Positions 14,436 to 21,432 of a stretch of DNA of 21,574 nt are shown piece after piece. The translations under genes and the position numbers were made by a program. The notes under the pieces are model-generated. The model saw only the letters and a program-made list of their open reading frames with translations, was not told where the DNA came from and did no database searches. This stretch comes from JBBSOW01 sp038259365 (lineage in GTDB: Bacteria; Actinomycetota; Actinomycetes; Propionibacteriales; Propionibacteriaceae): assembly GCA_038259365.1 (NCBI GenBank), contig JBBSOW010000052.1:1-21574 (forward strand), in the 5' to 3' direction. Within the stretch, counting starts at the first letter, position 1; each line of letters begins with the position of its first letter.

Positions 14436-16214
14436 CTACTTCCTCTCCTGGCCGGCGGGCTTGGCGTCGACCCCGGCCTCCCTGCGCTGCTGAGGGCTGA
14501 TCGGGGCGGGGGCCTTGGTCAGCGGATCGTAGCCGCCGCCGGACTTGGGGAACGCGATGACGTCGCGGATGGAATCGAACCCGGCCAGCAACCCGACGAT
14601 GCGGTCCCAGCCGAAGGCGATGCCGCCGTGGGGCGGGGCCCCGTAGGCGAAGGCGTCGAGGAGGAAGCCGAACTTCTCCTGCGCCTCCTCGGGGCTGATC
14701 CCCATCATCGCGAACACCCGCTCCTGGACGTCTCGCTGGTGGATACGGATCGATCCGCCGCCGATCTCGTTGCCGTTGCAGACCATGTCGTAGGCGTAGG
14801 CCAGCGCGTTGAGCGGATCGGTGTCGAAGGTCTCGAGATCCTGGGGCGAGGTGAAGGCGTGGTGCACCGCGGTCCAGGCGCCCCCGCCGACGGCGACGTC
14901 CCCGGCGGCCACGGCGTCGGAGGTTGGCTCGAACAGCGGCGCATCGAGGACCCAGACGAACGCCCACGCGTCCTGATCGATCATGTCGGTGCGGCGCCCG
15001 ATCTCCAACCGCGCCGCCCCCAGCAGTTCCTGGGAGGACTTGCGCTGGCCGGCCGCGAAGAAGATGCAGTCGCCGGGGGTGGCGCCGACGGCCTCGGCGA
15101 GGCCCGCCTTCTCGGCCTCGGAGATGTTCTTGGCCACGGGGCCGCCGAGTTCGCCCTCGGCCGAGACGGTGACGTAGGCGAGGCCGCGGGCGCCGCGCTG
15201 CTTGGCCCACTCCTGCCAGGCGTCGAAGGTGCGGCGCGGCTGGCCGGCCCCCCCGGGCATGACCACGGCCCCGACGTACTCGTTCTGGAAGACCCGGAAC
15301 GGGGTCTCGGCGAAGAACTGCGTCAGCTCGACGATCTTGTTCCCGAAGCGCAGGTCGGGCTTGTCCGAGCCGTAGTCGTCGAGCGCGTCGCGGTAGGTCA
15401 TCCGCGGGAACGGGGTCGCCAGCTCGACCCCGATGAGGGCCCAGATCTTGACCGCCAGGGCCTCGCTCAGCTCGATGATGTCGTCTTGGGTGACGAAGCT
15501 CATCTCGATGTCGAGCTGGGTGAACTCGGGCTGGCGGTCGGCGCGGAAATCCTCGTCGCGGTAGCAGCGGGCGATCTGGTAGTAGCGCTCCAGCCCGGCC
15601 ACCATGAGCAGCTGCTTGAACAGCTGGGGGCTCTGGGGCAGGGCGTACCAGGAGCCGGGCGCGAGCCGAGCCGGCACGAGAAAGTCGCGGGCACCCTCGG
15701 GGGTGGAGCGGGTCAGCGTCGGGGTCTCGACCTCGACGAAATCGCGCGCGCCCAACACCTCGCGGGCCGCGGCGTTGACCTTGGAGCGCAGCTTGATCGC
15801 GGCGGCCTGGGCGGGACGGCGCAGGTCGAGGTAGCGGTAACGCAGCCGCGCCTCCTCGCCGACGTTGACCCGCTCGTCGATCTGGAACGGCAGGGGTGCT
15901 GAAGGGTTGAGCACTTCGAGCTCAGAGATGGCGACCTCGACCTCGCCGGTCGGCAGATCGGTGTTGGCGTTGCCCTCGGGCCGTGCCTCGACGACACCCA
16001 CCACCAAGATGCAGAACTCGTTGCGCAGATCGTGCGCCCCGGAGGCGTCGAGGACCTCGTCGCGCACGACCACCTGGACGATCCCACTCGCGTCGCGCAG
16101 GTCGATGAAGGCCACGCCGCCGTGGTCTCGCCGCCGCCCGACCCAACCGGTCAGGGTGACGGTTTCTCCGGCGTGCTCGGCGCGTAGCGTACCGGCCTCG
16201 TGCGTGCGAATCAC
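14436..16214 (-). CDS. aspS: Aspartate--tRNA(Asp/Asn) ligase (AspRS), predicted non-discriminating
   Basis: This enzyme charges tRNA-Asp, and probably tRNA-Asn, with aspartate. The 592-residue protein has the bacterial layout: an N-terminal OB-fold anticodon domain (GWVGRRRDHGGVAFIDLRD), a class II core with QSPQLFKQ at 194-201 and motif 2 RCYRDEDFRADRQPEFTQ at 216-233, a GAD insertion, and motif 3 GIAFGWDRIVGLL near the C-terminus. His31 in RRDHGG and Gly81 in the ARPEGNAN loop match positions linked to relaxed tRNA choice in bacterial AspRS enzymes such as that of Pseudomonas aeruginosa. Asn-tRNA would then be made by GatCAB. The GTG start (MIRTHEAG) has GGAAGGAA just upstream. The leader contains a strong hairpin. 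Its 3' end is convergent with the response regulator. Confidence 0.97.
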   Translation of the reverse strand: MIRTHEAGTLRAEHAGETVTLTGWVGRRRDHGGVAFIDLRDASGIVQVVVRDEVLDASGAHDLRNEFCILVVGVVEARPEGNANTDLPTGEVEVAISELEVLNPSAPLPFQIDERVNVGEEARLRYRYLDLRRPAQAAAIKLRSKVNAAAREVLGARDFVEVETPTLTRSTPEGARDFLVPARLAPGSWYALPQSPQLFKQLLMVAGLERYYQIARCYRDEDFRADRQPEFTQLDIEMSFVTQDDIIELSEALAVKIWALIGVELATPFPRMTYRDALDDYGSDKPDLRFGNKIVELTQFFAETPFRVFQNEYVGAVVMPGGAGQPRRTFDAWQEWAKQRGARGLAYVTVSAEGELGGPVAKNISEAEKAGLAEAVGATPGDCIFFAAGQRKSSQELLGAARLEIGRRTDMIDQDAWAFVWVLDAPLFEPTSDAVAAGDVAVGGGAWTAVHHAFTSPQDLETFDTDPLNALAYAYDMVCNGNEIGGGSIRIHQRDVQERVFAMMGISPEEAQEKFGFLLDAFAYGAPPHGGIAFGWDRIVGLLAGFDSIRDVIAFPKSGGGYDPLTKAPAPISPQQRREAGVDAKPAGQERK

Positions 16215-16231
16215 AACGTTCCTTCCAGGGT

Positions 16232-16249
16232 GGGCGCACCGAAGCGCCC
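16232..16249 (-). other. Stem-loop in the aspS leader
   Basis: Perfect 6-bp arms (16232-16237 and 16244-16249) enclose a 6-nt loop; in the mRNA sense this reads GGGCGC-TTCGGT-GCGCCC. It lies within about 35 nt of the aspS GTG, just before the GGAAGGAA ribosome site. The minus-strand side has no T-run, so it is not a typical terminator for the MFS transcript arriving from upstream. It may stabilise the leader or affect ribosome access. Confidence 0.45.
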
Positions 16250-16359
16250 CTCTCGCCTTGTTTGGTTTGCTAGCCCCCGCGATGGCCGGGTCAGCTCGCC
16301 TCAGCCTACGAGAGTCGCCCGTCGGGCGCGAACTGATTACCGACGCTGACGCGGGCCGA

Positions 16360-17640
16360 TTACCCCGGCTGGCGGGGGCGGGGCACGAACTTGGGCACCC
16401 ACCAGAGCGCCCAGGCCGCGCCGACCAGGCTGAGGACGCCGGTGGCCATGCTGGCGGCGACGACGGTGGAGGCCGCCGTCACCACGGTGATGAGGCCCGG
16501 ACCGGCGAGGGTTCCGGCACCGGTCAGGCTGTTCCACACCCCGAGCCAGCTCGCGCGGTCCTTGCTCGGCGTCAGATCCGCGCTCAGTGTCTTGTTGATG
16601 CCCGAGCCCAGGCCGTTGCCCAACGAGAGCACGATACCGATCGTGAACAGCCCGCCGACGCTGGCTGCTAGCGGAGCCAGCAAGAAGGCCACCCCCATCG
16701 CGAGCAGGCACGGCAGTAGCACCGCGAGGCGGCCGAACCGGTCCATGATGATGCCCGCGGGAACGACGAGGGCTATCTCGATGGCCGCCGTCACGGCGAA
16801 CACGATGGACAGCAACTGCGCCGAGTGCTCGAACTCGCTGCTGAGGAGTGGCAACAGCAGATCCCGGTTGGTCCGTCCCGCCATCAAGATCAGCACGGCA
16901 ATGCCGACGAGCACGATGGGGCGCAAGATCTGGCGTCGGGTCCGATCGGTGGCCCCCACGGTGGTCGGGTCCCCGGGGGACCTGCCGGGGACGTCGGACC
17001 CGCCGGTCTGGGGGGTGATGAACAACACTACCCCGGCGATGCACAGCAGCGCCGCCACCAGGTGGATGACGAACACCGAGCCGACGCCGGCGAACGTGAT
17101 GGTGAGGGCCCCGAGGAGCGGTCCGATGAGCCGGCCAATTCTCATCGTGCCGCCGAACAGGGTCATGGCCCGGGCGCGCAGATGCGCGGGCACCTGCTCG
17201 GCCAGATAGGTCTGCCGGCCTAGATCCCAGGTGAGATCGCCGAGCGCCAGCAACCACAACGAGCCGACGAAGAGAGCGGTGGCCCAGTTGGGATCCTGCG
17301 CGGGCGAGCCTTCCACGAGGGTACCGGTGGCGGCCAGGCAACCGGCCAGCGCCAGGCACGCGATTGCCCCGCCGAGGATGAGCCCGTTGCGCTCGCCGAT
17401 CCGCGACATCACTCGTCCGATCGGGAGCGGACCCACCACCGCCAGCACCCCCGCGATCGTGGCGACTAGGGCTACCTGGGTGACGTCGAGACCGAGTCGC
17501 AGCCCCACCAGGGGCACCACCGGGACGATGGCCGAAGCGCCGACCATGTAGATCATCGTCGGCACGTAGATGGGCAGCGTCAACCGGCGCAGGAGGGTAG
17601 CGAGTTCCGAAGGAGGCGGGGCCGTCGGCCGCTTGCCCAT
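16360..17640 (-). CDS. MFS transporter
   Basis: This is an inner-membrane major facilitator superfamily protein of 426 residues with about 12 hydrophobic segments in two halves. A polar linker between the halves (around GGSDVPGRSPGDPTTVGATDR) separates segments 6 and 7. The loop after the second helix reads IGRVMSRIGERNG, a variant of MFS motif A, and its C-half counterpart is GIIMDRFGRLAVL. The substrate is unknown; such proteins are often drug or metabolite exporters. GGGGAG lies 5 nt before the ATG at 17640, so I prefer it over the GTG two codons upstream. An 18-bp perfect palindrome 22 nt upstream suggests control by a dimeric repressor, and the gene probably has its own promoter in the 93-nt gap after hisS. 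Confidence 0.92.
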   Translation of the reverse strand: MGKRPTAPPPSELATLLRRLTLPIYVPTMIYMVGASAIVPVVPLVGLRLGLDVTQVALVATIAGVLAVVGPLPIGRVMSRIGERNGLILGGAIACLALAGCLAATGTLVEGSPAQDPNWATALFVGSLWLLALGDLTWDLGRQTYLAEQVPAHLRARAMTLFGGTMRIGRLIGPLLGALTITFAGVGSVFVIHLVAALLCIAGVVLFITPQTGGSDVPGRSPGDPTTVGATDRTRRQILRPIVLVGIAVLILMAGRTNRDLLLPLLSSEFEHSAQLLSIVFAVTAAIEIALVVPAGIIMDRFGRLAVLLPCLLAMGVAFLLAPLAASVGGLFTIGIVLSLGNGLGSGINKTLSADLTPSKDRASWLGVWNSLTGAGTLAGPGLITVVTAASTVVAASMATGVLSLVGAAWALWWVPKFVPRPRQPG

Positions 17641-17661
17641 GACCACTCCCCCCTCAGAATC

Positions 17662-17679
17662 TATCTTGACGTCAAGATA
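17662..17679. promoter_or_regulatory. Perfect 18-bp palindromic operator upstream of the MFS gene
   Basis: TATCTTGACGTCAAGATA is an exact inverted repeat (9+9, no spacer) between hisS and the MFS transporter. A TANNNT box (TAGATT on the minus strand) begins inside its promoter-distal end, so a bound dimer could block transcription. Size, symmetry and the TTGA/TCAA core resemble sites of MarR-family repressors, which often control MFS exporters. No MarR-like gene is in the window. The palindrome is seen directly; the regulator family is inferred. Confidence 0.7.
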
Positions 17680-17733
17680 CTACGTCACGCAGGTGATGAG
17701 TGTGATCCCGGTGGGTCTTACCGGGGGCGACGC

Positions 17734-19071
17734 TCAATCTCTCGGTGAAACCACCCGAGGGCGCCGGTCCGCCTCGGGGGGCAGCCAGGACTCGGGGTCG
17801 GCCTCGTTCTGCTCGCCGGTGCGGATGTCCTTCACCTCGTCGCGCTCCCCGGGGCCGAACCAGACGAACGGGATGCCGCGACGCTCGGCGTGGCGGATCT
17901 GCTTGCCGAACTTGTCCGCCTTCGGCGCCACCTCGCACGCCACCCCCCTGGATCGCAGTGCGCTCGCCACCCGGGTGGCGGCCGGGCGCGAATCCTCGCG
18001 ATCCAGGGCCACCAGAACCGCGCTCGGCACCGACCGGGAGGCGGTGAGTTCGCCGCGCCCGATCGCCGGCGCCAGCAGCCGGCTGACGCCGAAGGAGAAG
18101 CCGACGCCGGGATAACTCTGCTTGCCGTCGGTGGCGAGCGACTCGTAGCGCCCGCCCGAGCCCACCGAGCCGAGCAACTCATGCCCGAGCATGGTGGTCT
18201 CGTAGACGGTGCCGGTGTAGTAGTCCAGGCCGCGGGCGATCTTGAGGTTGGCCCGCACCTGCCCGGGAGCCAGCACCGACGTCGCCTCGATCAGCGCGGT
18301 CAGCTTGGCCAGGCCCTCGTTCAGCAGCGGGTCATCGACGCCTATTGCGAGCACCCGGTCGGCGAAGGAGGCGTCGGTGGCCTGGAGGCCCGAGAGCCGC
18401 AAGCAGGCATCCACCTGCACGGCGCTGAGGCCGAGCTCGGCGCTCAGCAGCTCCCCCACTGCCACCGGGCCCAGCTTGTCGAGCTTGTCGATGCGCTGGA
18501 GCACCGCGGCGGTGTCGTCGATGCCCAACCCCCGGTAGAACCCCTCGGCGAGCCGCCGGTCGTTCACCTGCAGCTGGATCCGGGGCAGGCCGAGATCGTG
18601 GTGCAGCCTGGCGAAGGCCTCGACGGCGACGAGGGCGATCTCGATGTCGTGGTGATCGGCGAGCGTCCCGTTGCCGACGACGTCGATGTCGGCCTGGGTG
18701 AACTCGCGATAGCGCCCCTCCTGGGGCCGCTCGCCCCGCCAGACCTTCTGCGTCTGGTAGCGCCGGAAGGGAAACGCCAGTTGACCGGCGTTCTCCAAGA
18801 CGTAGCGGGCGAACGGCACGGTGAGATCGAAGTGCAGGCCCAGCTCGTCCACGGCGCCCTCCTCGGCGTGCAGGCGGCGGACGACGTAGACCTCCTTGTC
18901 GATCTCGCCCTTGCGGGTGAGCTGTTCCAGCGGCTCGACGGCGCGGGTCTCGATGGACCCGAAGCCGTGCAGCTCGAAGGTGCGGCGCAGCACGTCGAGC
19001 ACCGACTGCTCCACGATCCGGCCGGCGGGCAGAAACTCGGGAAAGCCCGACAGGGGCCGCGGTCGGCTCAT
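17734..19071 (-). CDS. hisS: Histidine--tRNA ligase (HisRS)
   Basis: This class II synthetase charges tRNA-His in the cytoplasm. The 445-residue protein has motif 1/2 regions (HFDLTVPFARYV, RYQTQKVWRGERPQEGRYREF then TQADIDVVG), the HisRS-specific block ARGLDYYTGTVYE, and motif 3 PGVGFSFGVSRLL. The C-terminal anticodon-binding domain includes VLVALDRED and KADKFGKQIRHAERRGIPFVWFG. Length and motifs are normal, with an acidic or basic tail of about 25 residues. I chose the ATG (MSRPRPL); a GTG one codon upstream is possible. It lies 16 nt after the MBL-fold gene stop on the same strand, joined through a five-codon overlapping frame, so the two are probably co-transcribed. The MBL-hisS pairing is common in actinobacteria. 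Confidence 0.97.
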   Translation of the reverse strand: MSRPRPLSGFPEFLPAGRIVEQSVLDVLRRTFELHGFGSIETRAVEPLEQLTRKGEIDKEVYVVRRLHAEEGAVDELGLHFDLTVPFARYVLENAGQLAFPFRRYQTQKVWRGERPQEGRYREFTQADIDVVGNGTLADHHDIEIALVAVEAFARLHHDLGLPRIQLQVNDRRLAEGFYRGLGIDDTAAVLQRIDKLDKLGPVAVGELLSAELGLSAVQVDACLRLSGLQATDASFADRVLAIGVDDPLLNEGLAKLTALIEATSVLAPGQVRANLKIARGLDYYTGTVYETTMLGHELLGSVGSGGRYESLATDGKQSYPGVGFSFGVSRLLAPAIGRGELTASRSVPSAVLVALDREDSRPAATRVASALRSRGVACEVAPKADKFGKQIRHAERRGIPFVWFGPGERDEVKDIRTGEQNEADPESWLPPEADRRPRVVSPRD

Positions 19072-19087
19072 CACAGATCACCACGCA

Positions 19088-19813
19088 TTAAAGGACACCT
19101 TCGAGATAGCTGGCTTGCAGGTAGGGGTTGGCGGCGCGCTCGCGGGCCATCGTGGTCTGGGGGCCGTGGCCGGGCAAGACGGCGCTGGTGTCGGCCAGGG
19201 TGAGCACCTGCTCGGCCAGGGACACCCGCATGGCCCGATCGTCGCCGCCGGGCAGATCGGTGCGCCCGATCGCGCCGGCGAACAGGACGTCGCCGGAGAA
19301 CACGAGCGAATCGATGTCGCCCAAGGTTCGCGCGTTGACGGGCGACCCGGGCGCCAATCTCTGGGAGAACATCACCGAACCGGCGGTGTGGCCGGGCGCG
19401 TGGCGGACGTCGAACTCCAGGCCGGCGATGGACACTGTGGTGCCGTGGCTCAGCTCGCGGACCTCCGAGGGCTCGGAGAACGTCGCCAACCCACCGGTGA
19501 GCTGGCGCAGCAGCTCGTGGGAATCGGCGCCCATCCCGCGCATGGGATCGGCGAGCAGGTGACGATCCTCGGGATGGATCCACACCGGCGCGGCGTAGCT
19601 GGCGCACACGGGGGTGACCGAGAACATGTGATCGAGGTGGCCGTGGGTGGTGAGCACCGCGATCGGCTTCAACCGGTGTTCGGCGACCAGTTCGGCGACG
19701 CCGTCGGCCGCCCCGTAACCGGGATCGACGATGACGCATTCGCTACCCGGCTCGGTTGCGGCTACGTAACAGTTCGTCTGCCAGGGGCCGGCGGGAAAAG
19801 AGGCAAGCAACAC
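19088..19813 (-). CDS. MBL-fold metallo-hydrolase (glyoxalase II-like)
   Basis: This is a cytosolic metallo-beta-lactamase-fold hydrolase of 241 residues from the chosen start. It has the zinc motif HGHLDH at 57-62, His142 in APGHTAGS, Asp175 in FSGDVLF and His216 in LPGHGPQT. This is the full set for a dinuclear metal centre of the glyoxalase II type. The IGRTDLPGGD segment is typical of this subfamily. It probably hydrolyses a thioester or related ester; the true substrate is not known. I place the start at a GTG giving MLLASFPAGPWQTNCY, as homologues begin near the FPAGPW segment. TAGGGT lies 7 nt upstream as a leaderless -10-like box. A longer frame to 19846 would overlap the divergent DUF349 gene. 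Confidence 0.9.
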   Translation of the reverse strand: MLLASFPAGPWQTNCYVAATEPGSECVIVDPGYGAADGVAELVAEHRLKPIAVLTTHGHLDHMFSVTPVCASYAAPVWIHPEDRHLLADPMRGMGADSHELLRQLTGGLATFSEPSEVRELSHGTTVSIAGLEFDVRHAPGHTAGSVMFSQRLAPGSPVNARTLGDIDSLVFSGDVLFAGAIGRTDLPGGDDRAMRVSLAEQVLTLADTSAVLPGHGPQTTMARERAANPYLQASYLEGVL

Positions 19814-19820
19814 AAGTTCA

Positions 19821-19826
19821 ACCCTA
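19821..19826 (-). promoter_or_regulatory. Candidate -10 box (TAGGGT) for the MBL-hisS transcript
   Basis: On the minus strand TAGGGT fits TANNNT and ends 7 nt before the GTG at 19813, with no Shine-Dalgarno, consistent with a leaderless start. It sits inside the 22-nt gap to the divergent DUF349 gene, so the two promoters must overlap. No -35 was recognised. Confidence 0.35.
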
Positions 19827-19835
19827 TCGGGCAAG

Positions 19836-21083
19836 ATGGAGCCCATGAGCGAACAGGAAAGTCCCTTCGGTCGCGTTGCCGACGACGGAACGGTCTACGT
19901 ACGCACCGCCGACGGCGAAAGAATGGTCGGGCAGGTCCCCGATGTCGACAAGGCCGAGGCCATGGCTTTCTACACCCGCCGCTACGACGCGCTAGCGCTC
20001 GAGGTCGAGCTGCTGGCCAAGCGGGTGGCCTCCGGGGCGGTCGGCCCCGACGAGGCGCGCAAGTCCATCACCAAGGTGCGCGCCGCCGTGACCGACGCCT
20101 CGGCCGTGGGAGACCTGGGCTCCTTGCTCGGACGACTCGATGCCCTCGCGCCCGTGCTCGCCCAGCGCACCGAGGCCCGCCGGGCCGAGAAGGCGAAGGC
20201 GGGTGAGCAGGCCAAGGCGGCCAAGGAGCAGATGGTCGCCGACGCCGAGAAGCTGGCCGCCGGCAACGACTGGCGCGGAGGGGTAAATCGTTTTCGCACG
20301 CTGCTGGAGAAGTGGCAGTCCCTGCCCCGCATCGATCGCAGCACCGACGACGCCCTGTGGCACCGCTTCTCCTCGGCTCGCACCACTTACACCCGTCGGC
20401 GCAAGGCCCAGTTCGCCCAACAGAACGAGCAACGAGAGCAGGCCAAGGCGGTCAAGGAGAAGATCATCGCCGAGGCCGAACCGCTCGCCGCCTCCACCGA
20501 GTGGGGCCCCACCAGCGGTGCCTTCCGCGACCTGATGACGCGATGGAAGGCCGCCGGCTCGGCCCCCCGCGACGTCGAAGAGAAGCTGTGGCAGAAGTTC
20601 CGCGGGCTACAGGATCAGTTCTTCGCCGCCCGCCAGGCCGCCAACGACACCGAGAACGCCGAGTTCGCCGAAAATCAGGCGGCCAAGGAAAAGCTTCTCG
20701 ACGAGTACGAGCCGAGCATCCAGCCCGAGGACGACCTGGACGCCGCCAAGGCGCGGTTCCGCGACCTTTTGGAGCGCTGGAGCGAGATCGGCAAGGTGCC
20801 CCGCGACGCCGTCCGCGTCCTCGACGGCCGGCTCCGCAAGCTGGAAACCTCGCTGAAGCAGGCCGAGGACGAGCAGTGGAAGCGCACCGACCCCGAGGCC
20901 CGCGCCCGCGCCCAGGAGACCGCCTCGAAGCTAGCGGCCCAGATTTCCGAACTGGAGGCCAAGGCGAACAAGGCCGAGGCCAAGGGCGACGTGCGCGCCG
21001 CCAAGGACCACCGCGGCGCGGCCGACACCTACCGCAGCTGGTTGGAGCAAGCCGAGAAGGCCGTCGTCGACTTCGGCGGCTGA
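19836..21083 (+). CDS. DUF349 domain protein
   Basis: This is a 415-residue, almost wholly alpha-helical, highly charged cytosolic protein. The N-terminus reads FGRVADDGTVYVRTADGER, typical of the actinobacterial DUF349 family. Three tandem DUF349 helical repeats follow, each with a W-x-x-(hydrophobic)-x-x-(I/A)-G-x-(A/V)-P-R-like core: EKWQSLPRI near 150, TRWKAAGSAPRD near 240 and ERWSEIGKVPRD near 320. Lys/Glu/Ala-rich coiled-coil linkers join them (AKEQMVADAEKLAA, VKEKIIAEAEPLAA, AKEKLLDEYEP). The molecular role is not established. Two ATG codons are possible, 19836 and 19845 (MSEQES); neither has a well-spaced Shine-Dalgarno. The gene is divergent from the MBL-hisS unit, as in many actinobacteria. 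Confidence 0.92.
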   Translation: MEPMSEQESPFGRVADDGTVYVRTADGERMVGQVPDVDKAEAMAFYTRRYDALALEVELLAKRVASGAVGPDEARKSITKVRAAVTDASAVGDLGSLLGRLDALAPVLAQRTEARRAEKAKAGEQAKAAKEQMVADAEKLAAGNDWRGGVNRFRTLLEKWQSLPRIDRSTDDALWHRFSSARTTYTRRRKAQFAQQNEQREQAKAVKEKIIAEAEPLAASTEWGPTSGAFRDLMTRWKAAGSAPRDVEEKLWQKFRGLQDQFFAARQAANDTENAEFAENQAAKEKLLDEYEPSIQPEDDLDAAKARFRDLLERWSEIGKVPRDAVRVLDGRLRKLETSLKQAEDEQWKRTDPEARARAQETASKLAAQISELEAKANKAEAKGDVRAAKDHRGAADTYRSWLEQAEKAVVDFGG

Positions 21084-21120
21084 GCCTCCCCCCTTTCCCC
21101 TTCGCCCGGCCCCCGCGTCA

Positions 21121-21229
21121 CCACGGCAGTGCGCTGGGCACCGCGGCAGTGCGCTGGGCACCGCGGCAGTGCGCTGGGCACCGCGGCAGTGCGCTGGGCA
21201 CCGCGGGCACCGCGGCAGTGCGCTGGGCC
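21121..21229. repeat. 20-bp tandem repeat array, about five copies
   Basis: The unit CCGCGGCAGTGCGCTGGGCA occurs exactly at 21141, 21161 and 21181. It occurs with one change at 21121 (CCACGG...) and with the last base changed at 21210, after a 9-bp fragment CCGCGGGCA at 21201-21209. Each unit can form small hairpins (GTGC-GCTGG-GCAC, and the palindrome CCGCGG). The 20-bp period is not a multiple of three, so it is not a protein repeat. Confidence 0.9.
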
Positions 21230-21432
21230 ACGCCGGCACCGCGCTCGGCTTCGTGTTTCGCGCTCGATTTATGCATGGAGCGAGATGCGGCAACCCGAGC
21301 CGGGCCAGCAGTATCCTGAGCGCGCCGCCCGATCCCGAGCGCGCTGCACCAAGCCCAAGCGACTGGGTCAACCAAACGGGCCGCTCGCAGAAGGCCTGGG
21401 GGAAGTCATCGGTGGCGACTCAACCGGTGGGG

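Noticed and set aside
17641..17733. Local MarR gene matching the palindrome
   Set aside because: The gap is 93 nt with no frame large enough, and no MarR-like protein is encoded anywhere in the window.
20931..21371. Minus-strand open frames over the 20-bp array with repeated QRTAAVPSALP-like translation
   Set aside because: The 20-bp period shifts frame at each unit and the frames lack ribosome sites; they are a product of the repeat and of high GC.
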